Positions 15,960 through 22,580 of a stretch of 30,951 nt of DNA are shown here, one piece after another. The position numbers and the translations under genes were made by a program. Where the stretch lies: assembly GCA_032111745.1 (NCBI GenBank), contig JAULUH010000333.1, positions 1-30,951 of the forward strand, in the 5' to 3' direction. Each line of letters opens with the position of its first letter. The stretch's first letter is position 1. Source of the DNA: JAULUH01 sp032111745. GTDB lineage: Bacteria; Chloroflexota; Anaerolineae; JAAEKA01. Under the pieces are notes generated by a model, which saw nothing but the letters and a program-made list of their open reading frames with translations, ran no database searches and was not told the origin of the DNA.

Positions 15960-16015
15960 GAACCGCAGAGACGCAGAGAACGCAAAGGGGAACCAGGACC
16001 GGAGGAGCCGGAGGT
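15960..16015 (+). repeat. Interspersed intergenic repeat, copy 4
   Basis: GAACCGCAGAGACGCAGAGA is followed by ACGCAAAGGGGAACCAGGA and CCGGAGGAGCCGGAGG. This is the same two-part unit as at 4627, 4694 and 11958. It ends just before the short hairpin at 16021. Confidence 0.75.
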
Positions 16016-16020
16016 GAGGA

Positions 16021-16039
16021 GGGGCTTCTGAGAAGCCCC
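16021..16039 (+). terminator. Short GC-rich hairpin between fabF and the next promoter
   Basis: GGGGCTTC and GAAGCCCC pair perfectly around TGA. It is 127 bp past fabF and directly before a promoter, so it could terminate fabF read-through or be the end of the repeat element. No T-run follows. Confidence 0.45.
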
Positions 16040-16049
16040 GAGGACGTAC

Positions 16050-16078
16050 TTGGCGTTGCTCTTCTTATGTGCTAAACT
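16050..16078 (+). promoter_or_regulatory. Probable promoter of the secreted-protein/pth unit
   Basis: TTGGCG (16050-16055), a 17-bp spacer and TAAACT (16073-16078) preceded by TGTGC (16068-16072, a partial extended -10) lie 88 bp upstream of the chosen start codon. Confidence 0.5.
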
Positions 16079-16091
16079 GGCGTTTGTGCGC

Positions 16092-16122
16092 GGGCAGGCA
16101 GTCCATGAAGACCGGCCTGCCC
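16092..16122 (+). promoter_or_regulatory. Leader hairpin followed by a T-rich run (possible attenuator)
   Basis: GGGCAGGC (16092-16099) and GCCTGCCC (16115-16122) pair perfectly over a 15-nt loop and are followed by CTTTATTGCCTTTG. It lies between the predicted promoter and the coding region, so it could terminate a fraction of transcripts before the gene. Confidence 0.4.
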
Positions 16123-16165
16123 CTTTATTGCCTTTGAGATGCAATCCCAACTAGGGAGAGATCGG

Positions 16166-16942
16166 ATGCGGATGTTCAGGTGGTTTTATAGCCTGGGGCT
16201 GGTGCTTCTGGTGCTGGCAGTTGGGTTGTTCGGCCCGGATGCGGCCGGGGCCAGTGACCTGCGGGCCCCTCTGTTCCAGGAGGCGGTGATCACCTCGCCG
16301 GAGGCTTTCGCCAACGTGCGGGGCAGCGTGTCGATCTTCGGCACGGCGACCCATCCCCAGTTTCAGCGCTACGAGCTCTACTACACCATAGAGCCCGGGG
16401 ACAACTGGGTGTTCATCGGCGAAGCCCATTTCGAACAGGTGGCCAACGGCCTCTTAGGCACCTGGGATACCACCTCGGTGCCCGACGGTACCTACAGCCT
16501 GCGCCTGCGGGTCGTGCGCCAGGATGGCAACTACGACGAGGCCTATCAGCGCAGCATCGTGGTGGCCAATGCGGCACCTGCACCCACCCCGACTCCCACC
16601 GAGACGGTGGCGCCCGAGGAGCTGCCGACTCTGCCGCCGGCGGTCGAGGCTACGGCGCCCCCTGAGGCGACGCCAACGCCAATCCTGGTAGAGCAGCCCG
16701 AGATTCCGACGCCGACCCCGCGGCCCAGCCCCAGCCCGACGCCAACGCCCGAGGCAGGTGCGGCCATCGTCGACCAGGTGGATGACGACAGCGGCTTCTT
16801 CAGCGACACCATGGACACAGGCTCCCTGCGCGAGGCCGCGGCTACCGGGTTGGCCTACGCTGGCGGCGCTTTCCTGGCTGTCGGCGTGTTCTTTGGGATC
16901 AAGAAGCTGTTGACCTGGCTCTGGTACCTGATCGCGCCGTGA
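16166..16942 (+). CDS. Exported protein with Ig-like domain, Pro/Thr linker and C-terminal membrane anchor
   Basis: The 258-aa product starts at ATG 16166, chosen over 16139 because AGGGAG at 16153-16158 fits it. An N-terminal export signal (MRMFRWFYSLGLVLLVLAV, cleavage likely near AGA at about residue 28) leads to a compact beta domain (ITSPEAFANVRGSVSIFGTA; YELYYTIEPGDNWVFIG; LLGTWDTTSVPDGTYSLRLR), which resembles FlgD/Ig-like repeats. Residues about 127-195 are a low-complexity Pro-Thr-Pro-Glu linker (PTPTPTETVAPEE, PTPTPRPSPSPTPTP). A hydrophobic segment near residues 220-245 (YAGGAFLAVGVFFGIKKLL) would anchor it in the membrane. So the domain is held outside the cell on a flexible stalk. 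The function is unknown. Pth follows after 12 bp. Confidence 0.85.
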   Translation: MRMFRWFYSLGLVLLVLAVGLFGPDAAGASDLRAPLFQEAVITSPEAFANVRGSVSIFGTATHPQFQRYELYYTIEPGDNWVFIGEAHFEQVANGLLGTWDTTSVPDGTYSLRLRVVRQDGNYDEAYQRSIVVANAAPAPTPTPTETVAPEELPTLPPAVEATAPPEATPTPILVEQPEIPTPTPRPSPSPTPTPEAGAAIVDQVDDDSGFFSDTMDTGSLREAAATGLAYAGGAFLAVGVFFGIKKLLTWLWYLIAP

Positions 16943-16954
16943 CCGCGGCCGGCT

Positions 16955-17587
16955 ATGCAGATGATTGTGGGCCTGGGCAACCCGGGCAAGCGCTACGAGA
17001 ATAATAGACATAACATCGGATTCCAATGTATCGACCTGCTGGCGGCCCGCCATGGGCTGCGCATCGACCAGACCAAGGGCAGGGCTAGAGTGGCCCTGGC
17101 GACCCTTGGGCTGGTGGTACAGGCTCCGCCGGCCGCGCCGGGTGGTGAAGCGGGGCCGGCGGCCCAGCCCCAGGCCTCCACGGTAGCCTCTCGGGTGGTG
17201 CTGGCCAAGCCCCAGACCTTCATGAATGTGGTGGGCCATAGCGTGGCTGCGCTGGCTCGCTTCTATAAGGTCGCTCCCGCCGATATCCTGGTGATCTTCG
17301 ACGACCTGGATCTGCCCCTGGGCAGCCTCAGGCTGCGCGCCTCCGGTGGCTCAGGCGGGCACAACGGCATGAAGTCTATCATGCGCGAGCTGGGGACGGA
17401 CCAGTTTCCCCGGCTGCGGGTGGGGATCGACCGCCCGCCCGGGCGGATGGATCCGGTGGATTATGTGTTGCAGGACTTCTCGCCGGCGCAGGAGGAGGTG
17501 ATGGCGACTACCAGGCCGCGGGTCGCGGATGCCTGCGAGGCCTGGTTGGCGTATGGGATTGTGGCGGCGATGAACGCGTTCAATTGA
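16955..17587 (+). CDS. pth: Peptidyl-tRNA hydrolase
   Basis: The 210-aa enzyme frees tRNA from peptidyl-tRNA dropped by stalled ribosomes. Catalytic and binding positions are visible: VGLGNPGKRY with N9 (5-14), the catalytic H19 in NRHNIGF, FMNVVG with N91, IFDDLDLPLG with the catalytic Asp (116 or 117), and GGSGGHNGMKSI with N137. It is longer than the E. coli protein because of a low-complexity insertion of about 25 residues (VQAPPAAPGGEAGPAAQPQ and following, residues 55-79) before the VVLAKPQTFMN strand; this replaces a surface loop and is Ala/Pro-rich. The start could be ATG 16955 or 16961. It is probably cotranscribed with the preceding exported-protein gene, although no functional link is evident. 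Confidence 0.95.
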   Translation: MQMIVGLGNPGKRYENNRHNIGFQCIDLLAARHGLRIDQTKGRARVALATLGLVVQAPPAAPGGEAGPAAQPQASTVASRVVLAKPQTFMNVVGHSVAALARFYKVAPADILVIFDDLDLPLGSLRLRASGGSGGHNGMKSIMRELGTDQFPRLRVGIDRPPGRMDPVDYVLQDFSPAQEEVMATTRPRVADACEAWLAYGIVAAMNAFN

Positions 17588-17695
17588 AGTGGGGGCATTC
17601 GAAATCGGTTGAACCGCGGTCAGGCGAGCCGTTCGCACAGCCCCACGGTATGGTGGTCTCGCAATGACGGGGGCGGGGGAGAGGGCGCCAACCGG

Positions 17696-18010
17696 TTAAA
17701 GGTAGGGAACCTCGAAGAGACAGGCTCTACTCCAGGTGACCACGGGCCGTGCTGTGGCAACCAGGCCGGTCGCACCTGTGATCGCCACGGTACGCTCGAA
17801 CGCAGCTTCGCCCACCTCCCCTCGGGGCTCCACGATCAGCAGGCGGCCGCCCGGCTTCAGGCAGGCGCGCACCTGGGCCAGGAACGCGGCTTGATCGCGT
17901 ACTTCGTGCACTACTCAGAACGCCAGGGCGAAGTCTACCGGCTCCTCCAACCCCAGGTGTCCGGCTTCTGCGCGGTGCAGCCGAATACGTTCCGTAGCGC
18001 CGGCGCCACA
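17696..18010 (-). pseudogene. Decayed class I SAM methyltransferase, C-terminal half
   Basis: In one minus-strand frame the sequence reads ATERIRLHRAEAGHLGLEEP then VDFALAF, a TGA stop at 17915-17917, then VVHEVRDQAAFLAQVRACLKP, GGRLLIVEP and a normal TAA end at 17696-17698. Homologous methyltransferases commonly have Trp at the stop position (FALAFWxVHEV), so a TGG-to-TGA nonsense change is the simple reading. The N-terminal half with the GxGxG SAM site is absent. Upstream of about 18005 the frame becomes unrelated; a different frame from ATG 18129 (MKLSNQVLSVGIAAVAIALVL) encodes a membrane-like N-terminus that runs out of frame into the remnant. I regard this as a truncated, non-functional gene. 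Confidence 0.65.
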
Positions 18011-18125
18011 AGGCCCGTGAGCGCAGTTGTGGAGGAAGGTGGCGCGGCGACGTTTTGCACCAGCAACAGCACGAGGGCGATCGCTACCGCCGCGATCCCC
18101 ACGGAGAGAACCTGATTGCTTAGTT

Positions 18126-18254
18126 TCATGACGATTGGCTTCTTGGGTCTTGAGGATGTGATGGGGCACGCCATAGGAAGACGATGCCGGCGACGGGCGC
18201 AGCGCGCGGTGTCGTGAGCGACCTGCGAGTCAGGCGTGCCTGTGTCTCAGTCAT
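18126..18254 (-). pseudogene. Possible N-terminal fragment of a membrane protein
   Basis: A 42-codon frame reads MTETQARLTRRSLTTPRAAP then VAGIVF before turning into low-quality sequence. The RRxLxTPRAAxVAGIVF pattern resembles the start of certain small integral membrane proteins, but the hydrophobic continuation is lost. It lies between the methyltransferase remnant and the SulP gene and is probably another decayed fragment. It could instead be a chance frame. Confidence 0.3.
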
Positions 18255-18288
18255 GGCTTCAGTCCTGTGCGTATAGCGGTTTCGTTCC

Positions 18289-20097
18289 TCAACCAGGGGG
18301 CGCCGATTCCTCCCAATCCAGCCATTCCACCTGATGCGTCTCCAGGTAGCGGTCGACTGCCCGCCCGAGCGTCGGGAAGAAGAGGTCGGTGCCAAGCTTG
18401 GTGAACATGCCGTAGTGTTTTAGCCGATCTTTCACCGGGTCCTTCATCTCGGCAAAACACAGCTCGATGCCGGCTTTCTCCAGATCGTCGTCGAGAGCCG
18501 ACAGCGCCTCAGCTGCGGTGACGTCTATGTCGGTCACGGGTTCGGCGGCGACGACGACCCACTTTGTCGGCGTGGGCGCATCGGCAATGGCTTGCAGGAC
18601 GTGCTCGCGGAAGACCTCGGCATTGGCAAAGAACAACGGCGCGTCCCAACGGAAGAGCACCAGCCCCGGGATGCGCTTCGCCTCCGGATAGCGCGTGATA
18701 TCGTGATAGCCTTTCAGGCCCTCGACGCGGCCCAGCACGGCATCGTAGGGCCGCCAGGCGCGCCAGATGAAACCAAGCAAGGCCAGGCCGACGGCAATGA
18801 AGATGCCCTGGATGACGCCGAGCAGCGCGACGCCCAGGAAACACACGATCGCGAGGGCAAACTCCCCACGGCGCACACGATACAGACGGACGAAACCCTG
18901 GACATCCACCAGGGACAGACACGCGGCAATCACCACGGCGCCGAGGGTGGCGTTAGGCAAGTTCTGCAGCAGCGCCGGTGCAAACACCAGCAGGAGCGCA
19001 ATACACACCGCGCCCACCACGCCTGTCAGCTGCGTCTTGGCGCCCGCCGCTTCCGCAACCGGTGTGCGCGACGAGCTGCTGCTGATCGAAAACCCCTGAA
19101 ACAGTCCCGTGGCCACGTTCGCCGCACCGAGGGCGAGGAGCTCCTGGTTTTGATCGACTTCATAGCCGCCGCGCAGGGCGAAAGTGCGCGACAGCACGCT
19201 GGTGTCGGCAAAAGAGACCAGGGTAATCGCGACGGCGCCGGCCGCCAGCGCGGCCAGGTCGCCGGCTGCCACGCGCGGGATTTGGAAAGACGGCAGGCCC
19301 TGCGGCAACGGCCCTACGACCGAAACGCCGGCCGTCGTCGCCAAGTCAAACATACCCACGACGATCGTGGCGCCGACCACGGCGATCAACACGCCGGGAA
19401 TCTTGGGCCACCGGCGCTTGAAGATCAAGACGATGGCCAGGCTGGCGGCGCCGATGGCAAAGGCCGTCCAATTGGTCATGCCTTGCGCAACGCCTTGGAC
19501 CAGGCTGATCGCTTCTTGAATCAGATTGTCCCCGCTCGAGGAGAAGCCCAAAAGTTTGGGGAGCTGGCCGATGAGCACGGTGAGCGCGATGCCGTTTAGA
19601 TAGCCCAGGCGGACAGGCTTGGAGAGCAGATCGGTGATGAAGCCGAAGTGTGCCAGCCCGGCGAGAATGCACAGGCTTCCGGTGAAGAGGGCGAGCATGC
19701 CGGCCAGCGCCACCAGGCGATCGGGGTCGCCGGCGGCCAGTGGCACAATCGTGGCGGCGATGATGGCAGCCAGCGACGAGTCCGGTCCCAGCACCAGAAT
19801 GCGGCTCGGGCCAAAGATAGCGTACGCGATCAGTGGGACGATGGTGGCGTACAGGCCGTAGATCGCAGGCAGGCCGGCGGCTTCGGCGTAGCCCATGCCG
19901 ACCGGGACAAGGATGGCCGTGAGCACCAGCCCCGCCATCAGGTCCTTGGCCAGCCAAGGCCGTTGATACGTCCGCAGCGCGGCGAGACCCGGGATCCAGC
20001 GACTGAGCCCACGCGGGCGCGCGGCACGCACGAAGGGATTGGCCTCGCGCTGTTCCCCAGGGGGAGCCAGAGTAGGTTGGGCCGTCGAGCTGGTCAC
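18289..20097 (-). CDS. SulP/SLC26-family inorganic anion transporter with STAS domain
   Basis: The 602-aa protein has a hydrophobic membrane region from about residue 48 to 440 with SulP signatures: LAKDLMAGLVLTAILVPVGM (about 49-68), AGLPAIYGLYATIVPLIAYA, FGPSRILVLGPDSSLAAII, and the SISSSSSRTPVAEAAGAKTQ region typical of the substrate site. The C-terminal part (about 465-575, WDAPLFFANAEVFREHVL; AAEPVTDIDVTAAEAL; DLEKAGIELCFAEMKD) is a cytoplasmic STAS domain. SulP proteins move sulfate, bicarbonate or other anions, usually with H+ or Na+. The substrate cannot be fixed from sequence. The start is GTG 20097. It is the last gene of the minus-strand block, preceded by a hairpin at 20221-20246, so it may have its own promoter in 20098-20220, where I see none with confidence. 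Confidence 0.92.
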   Translation of the reverse strand: MTSSTAQPTLAPPGEQREANPFVRAARPRGLSRWIPGLAALRTYQRPWLAKDLMAGLVLTAILVPVGMGYAEAAGLPAIYGLYATIVPLIAYAIFGPSRILVLGPDSSLAAIIAATIVPLAAGDPDRLVALAGMLALFTGSLCILAGLAHFGFITDLLSKPVRLGYLNGIALTVLIGQLPKLLGFSSSGDNLIQEAISLVQGVAQGMTNWTAFAIGAASLAIVLIFKRRWPKIPGVLIAVVGATIVVGMFDLATTAGVSVVGPLPQGLPSFQIPRVAAGDLAALAAGAVAITLVSFADTSVLSRTFALRGGYEVDQNQELLALGAANVATGLFQGFSISSSSSRTPVAEAAGAKTQLTGVVGAVCIALLLVFAPALLQNLPNATLGAVVIAACLSLVDVQGFVRLYRVRRGEFALAIVCFLGVALLGVIQGIFIAVGLALLGFIWRAWRPYDAVLGRVEGLKGYHDITRYPEAKRIPGLVLFRWDAPLFFANAEVFREHVLQAIADAPTPTKWVVVAAEPVTDIDVTAAEALSALDDDLEKAGIELCFAEMKDPVKDRLKHYGMFTKLGTDLFFPTLGRAVDRYLETHQVEWLDWEESAPPG

Positions 20098-20220
20098 ACG
20101 TAGTTACCCGGTTGCGCCGGCGGGCGCAAGTGTGCCGTCTGGCTTTTCCTTGCGCAGTGCCAAGCCCCGCCTGTCTTGTGTCAGGCAAGGGTGACAACGT
20201 TCAACGTGGCTACCGCCTAT

Positions 20221-20246
20221 AGCGCCGACCACCCGCGGCCGGCGCT
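20221..20246 (-). terminator. Hairpin after the SHOCT gene
   Basis: AGCGCCG (20221-20227) and CGGCGCT (20240-20246) pair over a 12-nt loop, 15 bp after the SHOCT stop codon. No U-run is present, so termination strength is uncertain. Confidence 0.4.
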
Positions 20247-20261
20247 GCAGGCGGTGGGGAC

Positions 20262-20546
20262 CTATTGCGCGAGCAGCTTCGCCTTCTGGGCTGCGTACTC
20301 CTCGTCGGTGAGCAGCCCCTGGGCCTTGAGCGCGCCCAGGCGCTCGAGCTGCGTGATCACGTCTTCGTCCTGGGCCGGTGGGGCCGCCGCCGCCGGCGGC
20401 GCATATGCGGTAGCTGCCGCGCTTTCTGCCTGCGCGTACGCCTGCACGTTCTTGTCCGCCTGCCGGCGGTTGACGGCATTGCGGGTAGCGGTAGCCGTGC
20501 CGACCACGGCCGCTGTGCGGGCCATTCCTCGCATTAGTCCTGGCAT
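20262..20546 (-). CDS. Small SHOCT-domain protein
   Basis: The 94-aa product starts at ATG 20546, fixed by an excellent AGAGGAGG just upstream. The N-terminus (MPGLMRGMARTAAVVGTATA) is short and mildly hydrophobic, the middle is Ala/Pro/Gln-rich (about 37-60), and the C-terminus is a clear SHOCT motif: LERLGALKAQGLLTDEEYAA then QKAKLLAQ (67-94). SHOCT segments are short helical hairpins found at the ends of many bacterial proteins, thought to mediate oligomerisation or membrane/partner contact; no enzyme activity is expected. It lies 11 bp after the DUF6325 gene and is certainly in the same transcript. The DUF6325-SHOCT pairing is one I recall from other GC-rich bacteria, where its function is also unknown. 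Confidence 0.85.
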   Translation of the reverse strand: MPGLMRGMARTAAVVGTATATRNAVNRRQADKNVQAYAQAESAAATAYAPPAAAAPPAQDEDVITQLERLGALKAQGLLTDEEYAAQKAKLLAQ

Positions 20547-20557
20547 CTCAGCCTCCT

Positions 20558-20989
20558 CTAGGTGTTTGCTGCGAGCGAGGCGAAGGCCTCGTCGACGACG
20601 GTCGCCGGCACGCGGAAGTGCCCAGCCGTCTCCACGCCGGCGGCTTGGAGCGCATTCGCAAGGTTGATTGCCCAGGTGTGCTCGATCGCCAGGGCGAAGA
20701 CGGCCGAGCCCGGCACCATGCCCTCGTACAGCGTGGCGGCATCCTCGGAGTCGAAGAGACCTCGCGTCTCCTCCGGGATGAAGCCCACGGCGGCGGCCTG
20801 TTCCGGTGGCAGGTCCTTGAGCTCGAGCTTCCACGGTCTGCCCTTGTCGTCCTTCAGCAGCACCATGGCGTCCAGAACCCGGATCGTCCCGGCTGCTGAC
20901 AGCCGTTCCAGCTCCGCCAGGACGCTGCCGTCGAAGCGCGGCACTCCTGCAGCCATGATGAGCACGTCTACTGGTCCACGTTTGAGCAT
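20558..20989 (-). CDS. DUF6325 family protein
   Basis: The 143-aa product matches the DUF6325 layout from memory: GPVDVLIMAAGVPRFDGSVL (5-24), LSAAGTIRVLDAMVLLKDDKG, WKLELKDLPPEQAAAVGFIP, then a second ferredoxin-like half with VPGSAVFALAIEHTWAINLA, NALQAAG and a C-terminal helix VPATVVDEAFASLA. An ATG at 20998 is immediately adjacent to AAGGAGG and therefore too close; ATG 20989, 9 nt from that site, is chosen. It is probably a soluble cytoplasmic protein that may bind membranes or partners; no active site is known. It is cotranscribed with the SHOCT gene. Confidence 0.82.
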   Translation of the reverse strand: MLKRGPVDVLIMAAGVPRFDGSVLAELERLSAAGTIRVLDAMVLLKDDKGRPWKLELKDLPPEQAAAVGFIPEETRGLFDSEDAATLYEGMVPGSAVFALAIEHTWAINLANALQAAGVETAGHFRVPATVVDEAFASLAANT

Positions 20990-21017
20990 CTGAAACATCC
21001 TCCTTTGAGATAGGTAT

Positions 21018-21034
21018 TGAACGTCGCACGTTCA
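21018..21034. promoter_or_regulatory. Palindromic operator-like site upstream of the DUF6325-SHOCT operon
   Basis: TGAACGT-CGC-ACGTTCA is a perfect 7-bp inverted repeat 29 bp upstream of the DUF6325 start codon. A single related half-site, ACGTTCA (20197-20203), lies upstream of the SulP gene. This is compatible with a dimeric regulator site. Confidence 0.4.
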
Positions 21035-21122
21035 GTTGAGCGGCGTATCATTCGTCGTCCCGGTCACATCGACATCTCGATCTCTCCTTCGTGCGGTCAG
21101 GCACACTGAGGCGGCGCGGCCT

Positions 21123-21154
21123 GCTGCGGCAGCAAATCCAACAGCTGCCGCAGC
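21123..21154 (-). terminator. Hairpin after the 277-aa Ala-rich gene
   Basis: GCTGCGGCAGC (21123-21133) and GCTGCCGCAGC (21144-21154) are perfect 11-bp complements around a 10-nt loop, 19 bp past the stop codon. The distal side lacks a U-run. Confidence 0.6.
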
Positions 21155-21173
21155 TCCGGCCCTTCGCCTGTGG

Positions 21174-22007
21174 TTATCGGCGGGCGCGCGCTTCCAGAAC
21201 TTCGCCTGCCGCCGCGGCCGCTTCGCCCTTACCTACCTCTTCGGCTCCAGCGGCGATTTCGGCCACGCCGGTTCGGGCCGCTTCGCGGGCCACAGCGCCG
21301 GCCGCGGCAGCCGTCGCCAGCTCGTCCAGGCCCTGTGCGGCCAACAGGTCACTGGCCAGGGAGAGTTCCTCGCTGCGCTCGGCGGCGGCATCGGCAACGA
21401 TCATCCGCACCTCACCCTCAGTGATCTCTTCCTCGCCCATGGCTTCGATATCCTGGCCCGCCCGCTTGATGGCGCCGGCCAGCGCCCGCGTGCCGGTCGA
21501 GCGCATCAGCTGCTCGACGGCGATCGCTTGCAGGCGCAGGCTGCGGTCGTGCAGGAAACCGGCCACCACCGGCATGTCCAGCAGCTCGACCACATCGCTG
21601 ACCGTCCACATCTCGCCGGCCATCCGCGCCAGCTCCAGGCCGCGCTCCAGCTCTTCCCGGCTCATCAGGGTGACGATCGCGCCCATGGCGCGCACGTCGC
21701 CGCCCTTCAGCAGCATATCGACGCCCTGGGTCACGTCTACCACGCCGGCTGCCTCTACCATGTCGCTCAACTGCTGCATGCGGTCGGCGGCGACCGCGGC
21801 GTCGACCGAGCGGGTCAGGTCGCTGGCGCCGGCCGCGACTTCGCCGACGCCGACCGCGACGGCGGCCCTGGCCACCTTCAAATCTTGCGCGCCCGCAACC
21901 ATCTCGGCCGCGCCTTCGACTTCGGCCACCGAACCGGCGACTTCCAGCTCTGCGCCGGCCTCGGCCAGCTTCGCCTTGCTTACAGACACACGCTGCGACT
22001 TTGCCAT
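21174..22007 (-). CDS. Ala/Glu-rich helical protein of unknown family
   Basis: The 277-aa product starts at ATG 22007, supported by GGAGG 8 nt upstream; the frame itself is open further. I do not recognise a family. The protein is acidic, almost wholly helical in pattern, with no signal peptide or membrane segment. It has an internal similarity between GVGEVAAGASDL (53-64) and GVAEIAAGAEEV (247-258), with a weaker related stretch SVAEVEGAAEMVAGAQDL (26-43). The central part (about 80-185) is less repetitive and more globular: MLLKGGDVRAMGAIVTLMSR; ELERGLELARMAGEMWTVSD; VELLDMPVVAGFLHDRSLRL. It could be a coiled or solenoid scaffold. It lies between two other small uncharacterised genes on the same strand and has its own hairpin terminator. 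Confidence 0.75.
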   Translation of the reverse strand: MAKSQRVSVSKAKLAEAGAELEVAGSVAEVEGAAEMVAGAQDLKVARAAVAVGVGEVAAGASDLTRSVDAAVAADRMQQLSDMVEAAGVVDVTQGVDMLLKGGDVRAMGAIVTLMSREELERGLELARMAGEMWTVSDVVELLDMPVVAGFLHDRSLRLQAIAVEQLMRSTGTRALAGAIKRAGQDIEAMGEEEITEGEVRMIVADAAAERSEELSLASDLLAAQGLDELATAAAAGAVAREAARTGVAEIAAGAEEVGKGEAAAAAGEVLEARARR

Positions 22008-22131
22008 TGGACTTGCCTCCTGGGAAATATGGGATTGATGGTATAACTCGCCAGTCATGGCGAGGACATCCTACTTGACGAAGCAATCTCATTGTTGATG
22101 ACGTTCAGCCATGACGTAGACCAGCCCCGGC

Positions 22132-22467
22132 TTAGGCTGGCCCCGCTGGCGTCTGAGGTGCACCGGGATAACCGGCAGGGATGCGATTGCGATTGGAATA
22201 GCCGCTGGCGGCAATGCTCGCGACGTCCATCAAGGCCGCCAGGATCAGCCACAGCCAGTCGAGGCCCTGAATGCCCACGCCCGGTGACCAGAGCAGGACA
22301 TACATCAGCGTCGTGAACGGCAGGATCAGGAATCCGAGGCACGGTATGATGAACGTGCCGAACACGGCATCCATCGTCGCCGGTCGGGCGAACCAGAACA
22401 TCAGAAGCATGATGCGCGAGAAGCCGCTGACAACGGCGGTCAAGCAGCCTGAGCCGTTGGATCTCAT
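22132..22467 (-). CDS. Small integral membrane protein of unknown function
   Basis: The 111-aa product starts at ATG 22467, supported by AAGGAAAGG upstream. Two membrane segments are likely at about residues 33-60 (FGTFIIPCLGFLILPFTTL, MYVLLW) and 68-92 (GLDWLWLILAALMDVASIA). The C-terminus is a short polar tail (NRNRIPAGYPGAPQTPAGPA). It resembles small two-helix proteins with a LPFTTLMYVLLW core that I recall from actinobacteria, without known function. It sits 113 bp after the P-type ATPase gene on the same strand and could be an accessory membrane partner, but nothing in the sequence proves this. Confidence 0.78.
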   Translation of the reverse strand: MRSNGSGCLTAVVSGFSRIMLLMFWFARPATMDAVFGTFIIPCLGFLILPFTTLMYVLLWSPGVGIQGLDWLWLILAALMDVASIAASGYSNRNRIPAGYPGAPQTPAGPA

Positions 22468-22580
22468 CGTGATTACCTTTCCTTTCGTAAGAGAACCTAT
22501 GGTTAGCGAGGGTCTGCGCCAGAAAGGTCCGCTGGCGTCGGGCACTTGATTGACGAAATCGGAGACGGCGATCGCCAGGA

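Noticed and set aside
20262..21029. 255-codon minus-strand frame that includes the SHOCT domain
   Set aside because: The N-terminal 160 codons are out of frame with the DUF6325 gene and look like its shadow; AGAGGAGG before ATG 20546 fixes the true short gene.
22121..22140. CCAGCC/GGCTGG hairpin overlapping the stop codon of the 111-aa membrane protein gene
   Set aside because: Only six base pairs and no T-run; common by chance at this GC content.
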